This document shows, piece by piece, positions 17,802 to 26,290 of a stretch of 60,393 nt of DNA. Both the position numbers and the translations under genes were made by a program. Positions within the stretch are counted from its first letter, which is position 1. Each line of letters begins with the position of its first letter. Source of the DNA: Candidatus Zhuqueibacterota bacterium (GTDB lineage: Bacteria; Zhuqueibacterota; Zhuqueibacteria; Zhuqueibacterales; Zhuqueibacteraceae); the NCBI GenBank assembly GCA_022616415.1, contig JAKEEU010000461.1, positions 1 through 60,393 on the forward strand, given 5' to 3'. Below the pieces are notes generated by a model. That model was given only the letters and a program-made list of their open reading frames with translations. It searched no databases and was not told the origin of the DNA.

Positions 17802-18467
17802 TCACCCCAAATATTCTTTCCAAAATCGTTTTTTGTCTTCGTCGGAAATATTGTTGCGATTTTCCTGATCGTATTGCCATTGCGCCGGATTTTCGATGAT
17901 GTATCGCTGGATGCGGGTGAAGGCCTTTTCATTGCGAATAATATGTTCGTAATAATTGCGCTGCCATACCGGCACGCCTGGTGTATTTCGGATGATGTTG
18001 ATTTGTTTGGTAACGGTGGATTTGAATCCTGCAACGATCGATCCGATGGATTGCGGTTTGCGCCGTAGGGGCGCACCGCCGTGCGCCCCTACATTTGATT
18101 GTATACCACGGTCGGGCGGACGGCGGTCCACCCCTACGGTCCTATCAACGGAATTTTTGGAATCATTTGCCCCAACCACATCATCCGTTCCCGCGTTGCC
18201 GGTTATGATAATGATTCCGTGCACATGGTTCGGCATGACCACAAAGGCATCCAATTCAACGTTGTCACGAATCTCCGCCGTTTTCAACCATTCGGCCTCG
18301 ACGATTTTGCCGATTTCATTCAGATGCATTTTCCCGTCGCGAATTTCACCAAAAATACATTCGCGTTCGTGGGTGCAGATCGTGATGAAATACGCGCCGG
18401 CTTGAGAATAATCGTATCCCTTCAATCGAATAGATCGACGGTGGTGGATTTCTGGATCGTATGACAT
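17802..18467 (-). CDS. REP-associated tyrosine transposase (RAYT, Y1/TnpA-REP family)
   Basis: A single-strand DNA transposase-like HUH nuclease of about 221 residues. Signatures are HHRRSIRLKGYDYSQAGAYF, the YFITICTHERE strand, FVVMPNHVHGIIIIT with the His-x-His metal pair, and the C-terminal VWQRNYYEHIIRNEKAFTRI with the catalytic Tyr. RAYTs bind and process REP palindromes. Here palindromes lie on both sides (17682, 18505) and two more are translated within the protein as a linker (TVGVDRRPPDRG and VGAHGGAPLRR) between the HUH motif and the C-terminal helices. The ATG at 18467 follows GATGAGGG. The gene splits the hsdR-hsdS operon and is probably intact. Confidence 0.9.
   Translation of the reverse strand: MSYDPEIHHRRSIRLKGYDYSQAGAYFITICTHERECIFGEIRDGKMHLNEIGKIVEAEWLKTAEIRDNVELDAFVVMPNHVHGIIIITGNAGTDDVVGANDSKNSVDRTVGVDRRPPDRGIQSNVGAHGGAPLRRKPQSIGSIVAGFKSTVTKQINIIRNTPGVPVWQRNYYEHIIRNEKAFTRIQRYIIENPAQWQYDQENRNNISDEDKKRFWKEYLG
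18065..18137. repeat. Two REP palindromes within the RAYT coding region
   Basis: 18065-18092 is a 28-nt palindrome identical in type to those flanking the gene; 18111-18137 is a diverged one (GTCGGGCGGACGG to CACCCCTAC). Both keep the reading frame open. Confidence 0.88.
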
Positions 18468-18504
18468 GATGACCCTCATCCCTGGTTAATGGTTATAATT
18501 ACCG

Positions 18505-18532
18505 GTAGGGGCGCACGGCCGTGCGCCCCTAC
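18505..18532. repeat. REP palindrome between RAYT and hsdR
   Basis: Perfect 28-nt palindrome, GTAGGGGCGCACGG and its complement, one base from the hsdR stop codon and 38 bases before the RAYT start. Confidence 0.92.
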
Positions 18533-18533
18533 G

Positions 18534-21290
18534 TCACGCCGCCAGCGCCTCGTTCAACTCATCAATCAAAGCCTCCGACTCCTCGCCGAACAACTGGTAT
18601 ATCCTGCCAATGCCGCCGTTGGCGTCGAACGGCGCGTAATCCAAATCTTCGCGCTCCAAATGCACCGAGCTGATCACGTGCTCCTTCATCATGCGCAGCC
18701 ATTCCATCTGCGCCTCGGTAAACTGCTTGTTGCCGGCGTTCTTTTCAAACACCCACTTCTGAAAATTGCGGTTGACCGTGTTCTCAAACGCCGTCAGCTT
18801 GTCGTCGATGCCGGTCACGCGCCGGATTAACGCCACCAGCGCGGTCAGCTCGTTGCGGGGCGAGCGGCCGTCGACTTTTTCCAACTGCTCGTAGGCCTCC
18901 CACACCCGCACCGGCGCGAGATAGGGCCGGTTGGTTTTGAGCGCCTCCAACACCTCTTTGATCATGCGGTACGTCACTTCGCGGCGGCGAAACGGCTGGT
19001 TGTAAAAAATCGTTAGCGCCGTAATCTCGTCTTTGTGCGCGGCGATGAAGGCGGCAAAATCTTTGACGAGATTCTCGGCATTCACTTTAGCCTGTTGATC
19101 CCAGCCGGCAAATTCCACCCGATCCAAATTGGTGTAGTCGATAATTTGCTCGTGGCTGCGGCGCACGTTTTCAACATAATCGCGCAGCTCGCCGCTGTCA
19201 AAAATACGCGCCGCTTCCCGAATCAGCTCTTCCTGCACAGCCTGGGTTTGCTGCGGTGTTGGCGCGGCCTCGGCGCTCAAAGTGAATTGCTCCCGAGCCT
19301 TTTTTTCAATCTTGTCGGGATCGTAAGCCTCCAGAAGCTCGTGCACAACTTGGTTGAGATTTTTGCCGCCGGCCAGTTCCTGAAATTTTTGGCGCTCTGC
19401 CGGCGTGATGTCCTTTTCCAGCCGCGTCAAGCGATTGGCCAATGAAGTGAGCGTGTCTTCATCCCGGTTGCCGAGCGTGACGTTCATGAGCAAATCCTTC
19501 AATGCTACGCCGGGCTTGCGCTCCAGCGGCCGGCTGTCGGTTTTAATGGTTTTGGTGACCCCGACGGCATCGATGATGACGAAATGCGTTTTGTTGGTAA
19601 ATGCCGAGGGCGTCACTTTTTGCAAATCGTCTTTGGGAAACGTGCGCGTGCCGCGGCCTTTCATCTGTTCGAAATAATTTTTCGATTTCACCTCGCGCAT
19701 GAACAGCAGGCATTCAAGCGGCTTGACATCGGTGCCAGTGGCGATCATGTCCACCGTCACCGCAATACGCGGAAAGTAATCGTTGCGAAACGAAGTGAGC
19801 AAAGATTTCGGATCTTCCTCGGCGCGATACGTCACTTTTTTGCAGAACTCATTGCCCTCGCCGAACTCTTCGCGCACGATTTGAATGATGTCGTCGGCGT
19901 GGCTGTCGGTCTTGGCAAAGATCAGCGTTTTCGGCACTTCCTGGCGGCCGGGGAAAATCTCCGGCAGCTTGTCGCGAAAGGCGCGAATGACACTGCGAAT
20001 CTGGCTGGGATTGACCACGTCGCGATCGAGCTGCTTGCCCGAGTACACCACTTCTTCGTCAAGCTGCTCCCAGCGCTTGCGCCGCGTCAGCCGGTCGCGT
20101 TTGTCGACATATTCTTCAACCGGAATGCGCCCGCCCTGTTGCGTGATCGCGGTTTCGATGAGATAAACGTCATAGGGCACGTTGACGCCGTCGGCCACCG
20201 CGTCTTCGTGCGAGTATTCGCTCACCACGTTTTCATTGAAAAAGCCGAACGTGCGCTTGTCCGGCGTGGCGGTGAGGCCGATGAGAAACGCGTCAAAATA
20301 TTCCAACACCTGCCGCCACAGGTTGTAAATGGAGCGATGGCATTCGTCGATGATGATGAAATCAAAAAATTCGAGCGGCACCTTTTCATTGTACTCCACC
20401 GCCTTCTCGCCGCCGGTTTGCTGAATTTCATACAGCGAAGTTTCCTCCGCGCTTTCGTCGAGCTCTTCACCTCGCAGAATCGAGTACATGCGTTGGATGG
20501 TGCTGATGCAGACTTGATTGTCCGCGGCCACGTAGCTCGATTTCAAGCGCTGCACGTTGTAAAGCTCGGTGAACAATCGGTTGTCGTCGCTCGGGGTGTA
20601 GCGCATGAATTCCTGCTCTGCCTGCTCGCCAAGATTCTTGGTGTCAACGAGAAACAAAATGCGCTTGGCGTTGGCAAATTTGAGCAGACGATAAATGAAC
20701 GTGATCGCCGTAAACGTCTTGCCGCTGCCGGTGGCCATTTGAATGAGGGCGCGCGGCTTGCCGGCTTTGAAAGAGTTTTCCAAATTGTCAATGGCTTTGA
20801 TCTGGCAATCGCGCAGTCCGGCGGGATCGAGTGCCGGAAGGTGCTGCAACCGCGCCCGCAGCGGCTCGCCTTGCTTCAGCCATTCTTGAAACGTTTCGGG
20901 ACGGTGGAAGGAGAAAACCGGACGCGAGCGCGGCTTGGGATCGCGATAATCGGTGAAACGCGTGACCACGCCGGTGCTTTCATAGACGAACGGCAGCGGT
21001 TGGTTGTTGGCAACCCATTTCAATTTGCTGCGGGAGTAGACTTCCGTTTGCGCTTCGTGCACGGTGAGACGATGGCCTTCTTCTTCGCGTTTGGCTTCGA
21101 CGACGCCAAGCGGTTGGCGCTCGACAAAGAGAATGTAATCAGCCGGGCCGGTGTCGGTGGGATATTCTTTCACGGCCACGCCGAGGTTGGCGCTCGGATT
21201 GAATTTGCTGACGTCCTGAACCGCCCATCCTGCGGCCTGAAGCATCCGATCAATGTTGTCGCGCGCGATTTGTTCAGGGTTTTGGTTCAT
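18534..21290 (-). CDS. hsdR: Type I restriction enzyme motor/nuclease subunit
   Basis: A 918-residue HsdR, the ATP-dependent translocase and endonuclease of a type I restriction system. An N-terminal nuclease domain (residues 1-130) contains DYILFVERQPLGVVEAKR, the PD-(D/E)xK pattern with the catalytic Glu-x-Lys. SF2 helicase motifs follow: IQMATGSGKTFTAITF (Walker A), FIIIDECHRSIYN (DEAH-like Walker B), LIGLTATPDKR, and DMIATGTDVKPLECLLFMR. The C-terminal part (EcoEI R-type) binds HsdM. It is intact, first gene of the operon, but separated from hsdS and hsdM by the RAYT insertion. Its first 80 codons are duplicated about 1.2 kb upstream. Confidence 0.94.
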   Translation of the reverse strand: MNQNPEQIARDNIDRMLQAAGWAVQDVSKFNPSANLGVAVKEYPTDTGPADYILFVERQPLGVVEAKREEEGHRLTVHEAQTEVYSRSKLKWVANNQPLPFVYESTGVVTRFTDYRDPKPRSRPVFSFHRPETFQEWLKQGEPLRARLQHLPALDPAGLRDCQIKAIDNLENSFKAGKPRALIQMATGSGKTFTAITFIYRLLKFANAKRILFLVDTKNLGEQAEQEFMRYTPSDDNRLFTELYNVQRLKSSYVAADNQVCISTIQRMYSILRGEELDESAEETSLYEIQQTGGEKAVEYNEKVPLEFFDFIIIDECHRSIYNLWRQVLEYFDAFLIGLTATPDKRTFGFFNENVVSEYSHEDAVADGVNVPYDVYLIETAITQQGGRIPVEEYVDKRDRLTRRKRWEQLDEEVVYSGKQLDRDVVNPSQIRSVIRAFRDKLPEIFPGRQEVPKTLIFAKTDSHADDIIQIVREEFGEGNEFCKKVTYRAEEDPKSLLTSFRNDYFPRIAVTVDMIATGTDVKPLECLLFMREVKSKNYFEQMKGRGTRTFPKDDLQKVTPSAFTNKTHFVIIDAVGVTKTIKTDSRPLERKPGVALKDLLMNVTLGNRDEDTLTSLANRLTRLEKDITPAERQKFQELAGGKNLNQVVHELLEAYDPDKIEKKAREQFTLSAEAAPTPQQTQAVQEELIREAARIFDSGELRDYVENVRRSHEQIIDYTNLDRVEFAGWDQQAKVNAENLVKDFAAFIAAHKDEITALTIFYNQPFRRREVTYRMIKEVLEALKTNRPYLAPVRVWEAYEQLEKVDGRSPRNELTALVALIRRVTGIDDKLTAFENTVNRNFQKWVFEKNAGNKQFTEAQMEWLRMMKEHVISSVHLEREDLDYAPFDANGGIGRIYQLFGEESEALIDELNEALAA

Positions 21291-21359
21291 GGTGAAGTTC
21301 GTTGTTGAAACCTGTCAGGAATTGAACAAAGCTTGATTTTTACAAAATGGTATGGAGTT

Positions 21360-21914
21360 TCATTCCAACATTTCTTGCAACCGGCCCAGCGCATCAACCC
21401 AATACGCTTTCATTTTCGCCACGGCTTTGGCGTCCGGCAGCTTTTCGTGTTCGAGTGCGACTTGGCTTTTGGCTTCGCCCTTGGCTAAAAAATAGACTGA
21501 CACACTGGTTTTGCCGTCGCTCCAAGTGATCCGCATGGATTTCTCCGGCGTCGCCGTGCGAATCACGATCCCTTTCTCCGCCAGCCAGCGGTTGCGCAAT
21601 TTGGCATCGCTCCAGGCTTTGTAAAGTTTGGCCAGCGGCGCCGCGATCGTCTTGCTGCTATTCGCCGAATACCCCTTCGCTTTTTGAAAGGCCTCTCGCA
21701 AGCCACGCGCCTGCTCGTAGGTAACCGTCACCATCTGTTGCCACCATGGGCCGACGTTATAATTCACGCTCAAATACGCGACGATTTCTTTGTGATTCAT
21801 TTTCTTGCCGCCGGCTTTGTCGAGAATTTTGAACCATTCGTTCCACGTTTTACCGGTTTTCGCCTGCACTGCCGCGTCGCTCATGCGGCTGGTCGCTTTT
21901 GTCGCGCTTGCCAT
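21360..21914 (-). CDS. DUF4287 domain plus SRPBCC/AHSA1-like domain protein
   Basis: 184 residues. Residues about 10-75 match the DUF4287 pattern (MSDAAVQAKTGKTWNEWF, MNHKEIVAYLSVNYNVGPWW, TVTYEQARG), and residues about 85-184 look like the START/AHSA1 fold (APLAKLYKAWSDAKLRNRWL, MRITWSDGKTSVSVYFLAKG, KLPDAKAVAKMKAYWVDALG). This two-domain arrangement is known in soil bacteria; its function is unknown, perhaps ligand binding. The ATG at 21914 has GGAGGAAATCC before it. It lies between two copies of the hsdR 5' segment, so it may have arrived with, or been trapped by, a rearrangement at hsdR. Confidence 0.78.
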   Translation of the reverse strand: MASATKATSRMSDAAVQAKTGKTWNEWFKILDKAGGKKMNHKEIVAYLSVNYNVGPWWQQMVTVTYEQARGLREAFQKAKGYSANSSKTIAAPLAKLYKAWSDAKLRNRWLAEKGIVIRTATPEKSMRITWSDGKTSVSVYFLAKGEAKSQVALEHEKLPDAKAVAKMKAYWVDALGRLQEMLE

Positions 21915-21959
21915 TTGGATTTCCTCCTGTGTCGAAATAGTCGTTTTTTTCAGCGAGTT

Positions 21960-22484
21960 TTAAGCATCAAGATCATACGCCACTTTGAGCCAACGTTTCA
22001 TCTCATCCTCGATTTCCTCGAGCGCGGAAATCGGAATACGGTGCGTGAGGTGACCCCTCTTCTCGTAGCCGCCGGTGTTAATGAGCCGCTTGGGCGTTTT
22101 CATATTGCCAAGCGCGAAGCCGAGATCGATGCGCCTCCGCGTCGAGGGCTTGATCTGCGCAAACACGTAATTGCGGTACAGTGGCACCATCGTCTTACAC
22201 GGACAGGCTTTGACCTCTTTGCCGGTCTTGAAACCGGCTCTCAGCAGCGCATCACAAATCGGGCGCAAACCCGCTTCGTGGACGGTGAGACGATGGCCTT
22301 CTGCTGCGCGTTTGGCTTCGACGACGCCAACCGGTTTGCGCTCGACAAAGAGAATGTAATCAGCCGGGCCGGTGTCGGTGGGATACTCTTTCACCGCCAC
22401 GCCGAGGCTGGCGCTCGGATTGAATTTGCTGACGTCCTGAACCGCCCATCCTGCGGCCTGAAGCATCCGATCCCCATCGCTCAA
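21960..22484 (-). pseudogene. Chimera of a duplicated hsdR head and a DUF5655 tail
   Basis: Residues about 7-73 repeat the N-terminus of the neighbouring HsdR (RMLQAAGWAVQDVSKFNPSA and on to EAKRAAEGHRLTVHEA) with few changes. The rest, from ICDALLRAGFKTGKEV to HRIPISALEEIEDEMKRWL, resembles the C-terminal part of DUF5655 proteins. The original ATG of the hsdR copy is lost (CAT changed to CAA at 22532-22534 on the plus strand), and a 30-nt palindrome at 22472-22501 supplies a TTG that opens the present frame. The catalytic Glu-x-Lys of the nuclease is retained but the fold is truncated. It is probably a deletion product rather than a working gene. Confidence 0.75.
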
Positions 22485-22525
22485 AATTTATAGCGACGGG
22501 GTCGCGCGCGATTTGTTCAGGGTTT
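22272..22525. repeat. Direct repeat of the hsdR 5' segment (partner at 21055-21290)
   Basis: About 235 bases, from the codons for VHEA back through the region upstream of the HsdR start, recur with high identity. The copies flank the DUF4287 gene and the DUF5655 tail. The 22.3-kb copy is interrupted by the 22472-22501 palindrome. Confidence 0.9.
22472..22501. repeat. 30-nt palindrome inserted in the duplicated hsdR head
   Basis: CCCCATCGCT at one end pairs with AGCGACGGGG at the other around an A/T centre. The sequence is absent from the otherwise matching hsdR copy, where AATGTT stands in its place, so it is an insertion. Confidence 0.85.
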
Positions 22526-22779
22526 TGGTTCAAGGAGTTTTTGTCTCATAGGCTCTCAAACCAGTTCAACCATTCACCAACATTTAGGAAAATCGTGGTT
22601 TGGTATTTAGGGATTGAAAATCAAGGTAATAAAATTTGTCGAGGAAATCAACAGATAAAACGAATCCATGTGGCTGTCGCACTCTTAGAAAATAACCTTG
22701 CGTTTTATGATAAATCTCATATCCTTTGGAAAAGTTAACGAGGCGGTGTGCACCAATATCAAAAGAGGAGGAAGCGATC

Positions 22780-24546
22780 ATGAAACCGGCCAGGTTCAAA
22801 CCACCAATCTTGCTTTGTGTTCTCGCCTTTTTCGTGCTCCATTTTGCTGTGACGAGCCAATCTCAGTCGCGTCAAGCAAGATCACAAAGTCCCCTTTACT
22901 TCGGCATTTCTTTTCCCAAAGAGCGCAGCCAGACTCCGCTTGATGGCCGCGTGCTGTTAATGATCTCCGCCGATAGCACCAGCGAACCGCGCTTTCAAAT
23001 CAACGATGACGCGGATACGCAACAGATTTTCGGCCTCAACGTCGATGGGCTGAAACCGGGGCAAGAGGCCGTCATTGACCCTGCGGTTTTGGGTTATCCT
23101 GTAAAAAGTCTTGCCGAGATGCCGTCGGGTTGGTACTGGGTGCAAGCGCTATTGCACCGTTACGAGACGTTCCATCTTGAAAACGGCCATACGGTGAAAT
23201 TGTCGATGGATAGGGGAGAGGGACAGCAATGGAATCGCGCGCCGGGCAATCTTTACAATGCGCCGAAAAAGTTGTGGATCGATCCGGGCAAAAACGAGAC
23301 GATCAAAATCTCGCTCGATCGGGAGATTCCGCCGATCCCGCCGCCGCAAGACACGAAATATATCAAGCACGTGAAGATTCAAAGCGAGCGGTTGACCAAA
23401 TTCTGGGGCCGGCCGATGCACCTCGGCGCCTGTGTGCTGCTGCCGGAGGGTTTTGACCAGCATCCGGAAGCGCGGTATCCGTTGGTCATCAATCACGGCC
23501 ATTTTCCCGCGACGTTTGGCGGCTTTCGCGAGACGCCGCCAGATCCCAACCTCAAACCGGATTACAGCAAGCGTTTCAATATTCACGGCTACAACAAAAT
23601 CGTGCAGGAACATGCTTATCAATTTTATAAAGATTGGACGGGGCCGAATTTCCCGCGCATGATCATCATCGAGATTCAGCACGCCAACCCCTATTATGAT
23701 GATTCGTATGCGGTGAACTCGGCCAATCTCGGCCCGTACGGCGATGCGATTACATACGAGTTGGTGCCGTTTATTGAAAAACAATTTCGCGGCATCGGTG
23801 CGGGATGGGCGCGCTTTCTTTATGGCGGTTCGACCGGCGGATGGGAAGCGCTGGCGGCGCAGGTTTTTTATCCGGACGAGTACAACGGCTGCTGGGCGGC
23901 CTGTCCCGATCCCATCGATTTTCGCGCTTACACCATCGTCAATATTTACGAGCACGAAAACGCCTACTACGTCGACAGCCGGTTTAAAAAGACCCCGCGG
24001 CCGGGGAAACGCAATTATCTCGGCGAAGTCACTGCAACGCTGGAAGAGATGAATCATCGCGAGCTGGTGTTTGGCACCCATTCGCGCTCCGGCGACCAGT
24101 GGGACATTTGGCAGGCGGTGTACTCGCCGGTAGGCGATGACGGTTACCCCAAACCGATTTGGGACAAGCTGACCGGCAAGATCGATCGTACCGTCGCCGA
24201 GTATTGGCGGGAGAATTATGATCTCGGTTACATTTTGAAACGCGATTGGCCGAGAATCGGCAAAAAACTCGAAGGCAAGATTCACATTTATTGCGGAGAC
24301 ATGGATAACTATTATCTCAACAATGCCGTTTATCTCGTCGAAGAAATTCTCAAGAACACCAAAGATCCGCATTACGGCGGCGAGGTGGATTACGGCGACC
24401 GCGCCGAGCACTGCTGGAACGGCGATCACGAACGGCCGAACGCGATTTCACGGCTGCGCTATCATCAAATGCACGCGCCGAAAATTTTGGCCAGAATTCG
24501 CAAGAGCGCGCCGGCGGGAGCGGATACCACGAGCTGGCGGTACTGA
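22780..24546 (+). CDS. Secreted esterase, enterochelin-esterase-like alpha/beta hydrolase
   Basis: About 588 residues from the ATG at 22780, which follows GAGGAGGAAGCG. The N-terminus is a signal peptide (PPILLCVLAFFVLHFAVTSQ). Residues about 30-200 form a beta-rich domain; the C-terminal half is a putative esterase fold with RYPLVINHGHFPATF and the nucleophile elbow FLYGGSTGGWEAL (Ser351). Acid and His candidates are GDMDNYYLNN and CWNGDHERPN. This family hydrolyses esters of sugars, siderophores or other extracellular substrates; the substrate here is unknown. It stands alone on the plus strand after the restriction locus. Confidence 0.88.
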   Translation: MKPARFKPPILLCVLAFFVLHFAVTSQSQSRQARSQSPLYFGISFPKERSQTPLDGRVLLMISADSTSEPRFQINDDADTQQIFGLNVDGLKPGQEAVIDPAVLGYPVKSLAEMPSGWYWVQALLHRYETFHLENGHTVKLSMDRGEGQQWNRAPGNLYNAPKKLWIDPGKNETIKISLDREIPPIPPPQDTKYIKHVKIQSERLTKFWGRPMHLGACVLLPEGFDQHPEARYPLVINHGHFPATFGGFRETPPDPNLKPDYSKRFNIHGYNKIVQEHAYQFYKDWTGPNFPRMIIIEIQHANPYYDDSYAVNSANLGPYGDAITYELVPFIEKQFRGIGAGWARFLYGGSTGGWEALAAQVFYPDEYNGCWAACPDPIDFRAYTIVNIYEHENAYYVDSRFKKTPRPGKRNYLGEVTATLEEMNHRELVFGTHSRSGDQWDIWQAVYSPVGDDGYPKPIWDKLTGKIDRTVAEYWRENYDLGYILKRDWPRIGKKLEGKIHIYCGDMDNYYLNNAVYLVEEILKNTKDPHYGGEVDYGDRAEHCWNGDHERPNAISRLRYHQMHAPKILARIRKSAPAGADTTSWRY

Positions 24547-24605
24547 AAATAAGGTCCGAGGTCGAAAGTCCGAAGTCCGAGGTCAATTGGCCTAATTGGA
24601 AGTAA

Positions 24606-24624
24606 CCCAGACGGCTCGTCTGGG
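24606..24624. repeat. 19-nt palindrome
   Basis: CCCAGACG and CGTCTGGG around a 3-nt loop, about 60 bases past the esterase stop codon. It could be a small dispersed palindrome or a transcript-end hairpin; no T-run follows. Confidence 0.5.
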
Positions 24625-24693
24625 CCGTTGAGGTCAGTTGGCCTGAACGTATGATGCAAAAAAGATAAAACTGAAAAGCAGATAAAAAGAAAT

Positions 24694-24843
24694 CGCTCAC
24701 TGAAGATGAAATCCCACTGAATTTCATGAAAAAATTTTATTGCCACACGGATCAAAATTTCACACGGAAATATTGGGCTTTATCCGAGTGAGTTTTTGAT
24801 CCGTGTGAGATTCACTTCTGTGGGATTTTCATTTCTGTGAGCG
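24694..24843. repeat. 150-nt nested inverted-repeat element
   Basis: Outer arms start CGCTCAC and end GTGAGCG. Inside, AAATCCCAC pairs with GTGGGATTTT, and CACACGGATCAAAA (from 24733) pairs with TTTTGATCCGTGTG. The inner part repeats CACACGGA twice and TCCG-GTGAG twice, an arrangement like the CCAACGGAT hairpins. It ends 16 bases before the next gene, so it may also influence its expression. Confidence 0.75.
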
Positions 24844-24859
24844 AGAAAGCATTTTCGAC

Positions 24860-26290
24860 GTGAATCTTCGCACGCAAGCCCAATTCCATCTCGGTTTCAT
24901 CCGGTCGGCTTTAGCGATCGCGATCTTCGCCGGTTTCGCCATCGGCGCGCATCTTGCCGCGGTCATCGGCTTGGATTTTCCGTTAGGCAAGGGGTTTTAC
25001 AGTTTCATTCAAATTCACGGGCATCTCCAGCTTGTGGGCTGGACCGGGCTGTTCATTATCGGCATCAGCTTGCACTTCATTCCCCGGCTCGCCGGCATTC
25101 CCCTGTCGCATCCGGAATGGCTCAATCGTATTCTATGGCTGATCACCGCGGGCCTCGCCACACGCGCTGTCGCTCACAGCATTCTTCCGTATGTGAGCAC
25201 GCCAGCCATATTTCACACTCTTTCCGTCGTCGTTGCACTCTCAGGCTTGTCGGAGCTGGCGGGAATCATTCTCTACATCGCGCTTTTATTGACTTCGATT
25301 CGTGCTACTCGCCAGAGCGGCAAAGAGCGTCCGGCGCTGCAATCCGTGAAACCGTATTTTGCGATGATGCAAGCGGGTTGGCTTCTTTATGCCGTATTGA
25401 ATACGGCGCTATTGATCCACATGGCATTGACAGAAGCGGTGACGGTGAATCAGCCGTGGGATGATTTCGCGCTCAATCTTTTTATCGGCCTCGTTCTTTT
25501 GCCGGTAGCCTTCGCGTTTTCCGTTCGCATGTTTCCGCTTTATTTGCGGCTGCCGGCGCCGGAGTGGCCGGTGAATAAAATGGGGTTGGTTTATCTATTT
25601 TTCTTTGCGCTGCAACTATTGCCAACCTTGCCGCCGTTTTTGAGCATGTCTCCGGAAACGGTTTTTTTCATTTCGGCAATTGGGCAATGCGGCAAAAGCG
25701 TAGTGATTTTCCTTTTCGTGTGGAAGCTCGATCTGCTCCTGCGCCGGCGCGAGCCGTGGACGGTGCATCGCAAATTTCAACCCGGTCCCGAACGCCAGCC
25801 CACGCGCGCAGGTCTGCCGGATTATGGCGAGTTTGGCAGATTTGAACGCTTGTTATATGCCGCGTATTTGTGGCTGCTCTTCGGCGCGATGTTGGAATTG
25901 CTGACGGGATTAGCGACGATATTGCGGTGGGAAATGGCAGTGAGCACCGACGCGATCCGCCACAGCTATTTGCTCGGATTCATCACGCTGCTGATTTTGG
26001 GCATGGCCCCGCGCATGATTCCGGGGTTTATTCAGAAAAAGCTCGCCTCAACGAAACTGGTTGGAGCTACTTTCTGGCTCGGCAACGCGGCCGTGATTTG
26101 CCGAATCGTGCCGCTGCTGTTGCCGGAAGTTTTGTTGGAAAAAATGCCGTCTCTCGTTTTGCTCTCGCAATGGATGTTTGCGCTATCGGGAATATTCGGA
26201 TTGGCAGCAGTGTCGTGTTTGGCCGTTAATCTTCGGCGCACGGCTATTGATAATTCGCCCCCGGATAAAGCAAATTCAGCGCAAAAGTAA
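24860..26290 (+). CDS. NnrS-like polytopic membrane protein
   Basis: A 476-residue integral membrane protein with about 12 hydrophobic helices, starting at GTG. Features fit the NnrS family (heme-copper proteins linked to nitric-oxide stress and denitrification): an early IGAHLAAVIGLDFPL helix, FIQIHGHLQLVGWTGLFIIG with His residues in membrane helices, LHFIPRLAG, and IRHSYLLGFITLLILGMAPRMIPGF near residue 380. The conserved membrane histidines are potential heme or metal ligands. No nitrite or nitric-oxide reductase genes are visible nearby. The 3' end overlaps the convergent M50 gene by 47 bases. Confidence 0.82.
   Translation: MNLRTQAQFHLGFIRSALAIAIFAGFAIGAHLAAVIGLDFPLGKGFYSFIQIHGHLQLVGWTGLFIIGISLHFIPRLAGIPLSHPEWLNRILWLITAGLATRAVAHSILPYVSTPAIFHTLSVVVALSGLSELAGIILYIALLLTSIRATRQSGKERPALQSVKPYFAMMQAGWLLYAVLNTALLIHMALTEAVTVNQPWDDFALNLFIGLVLLPVAFAFSVRMFPLYLRLPAPEWPVNKMGLVYLFFFALQLLPTLPPFLSMSPETVFFISAIGQCGKSVVIFLFVWKLDLLLRRREPWTVHRKFQPGPERQPTRAGLPDYGEFGRFERLLYAAYLWLLFGAMLELLTGLATILRWEMAVSTDAIRHSYLLGFITLLILGMAPRMIPGFIQKKLASTKLVGATFWLGNAAVICRIVPLLLPEVLLEKMPSLVLLSQWMFALSGIFGLAAVSCLAVNLRRTAIDNSPPDKANSAQK

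Noticed and set aside
15434..18532. Recurring 28-nt palindromes as a possible CRISPR array
   Set aside because: Copies are palindromic, irregularly spaced by hundreds of bases and lie inside genes; no regular spacers or cas genes.
19584..21308. 574-codon plus-strand open frame opposite hsdR
   Set aside because: Antisense of a clear HsdR; no ribosome site or recognisable domain.
23149..24429. Long minus-strand frame opposite the secreted esterase
   Set aside because: Composition is that of antisense translation; the plus-strand esterase has signal peptide and catalytic motif.
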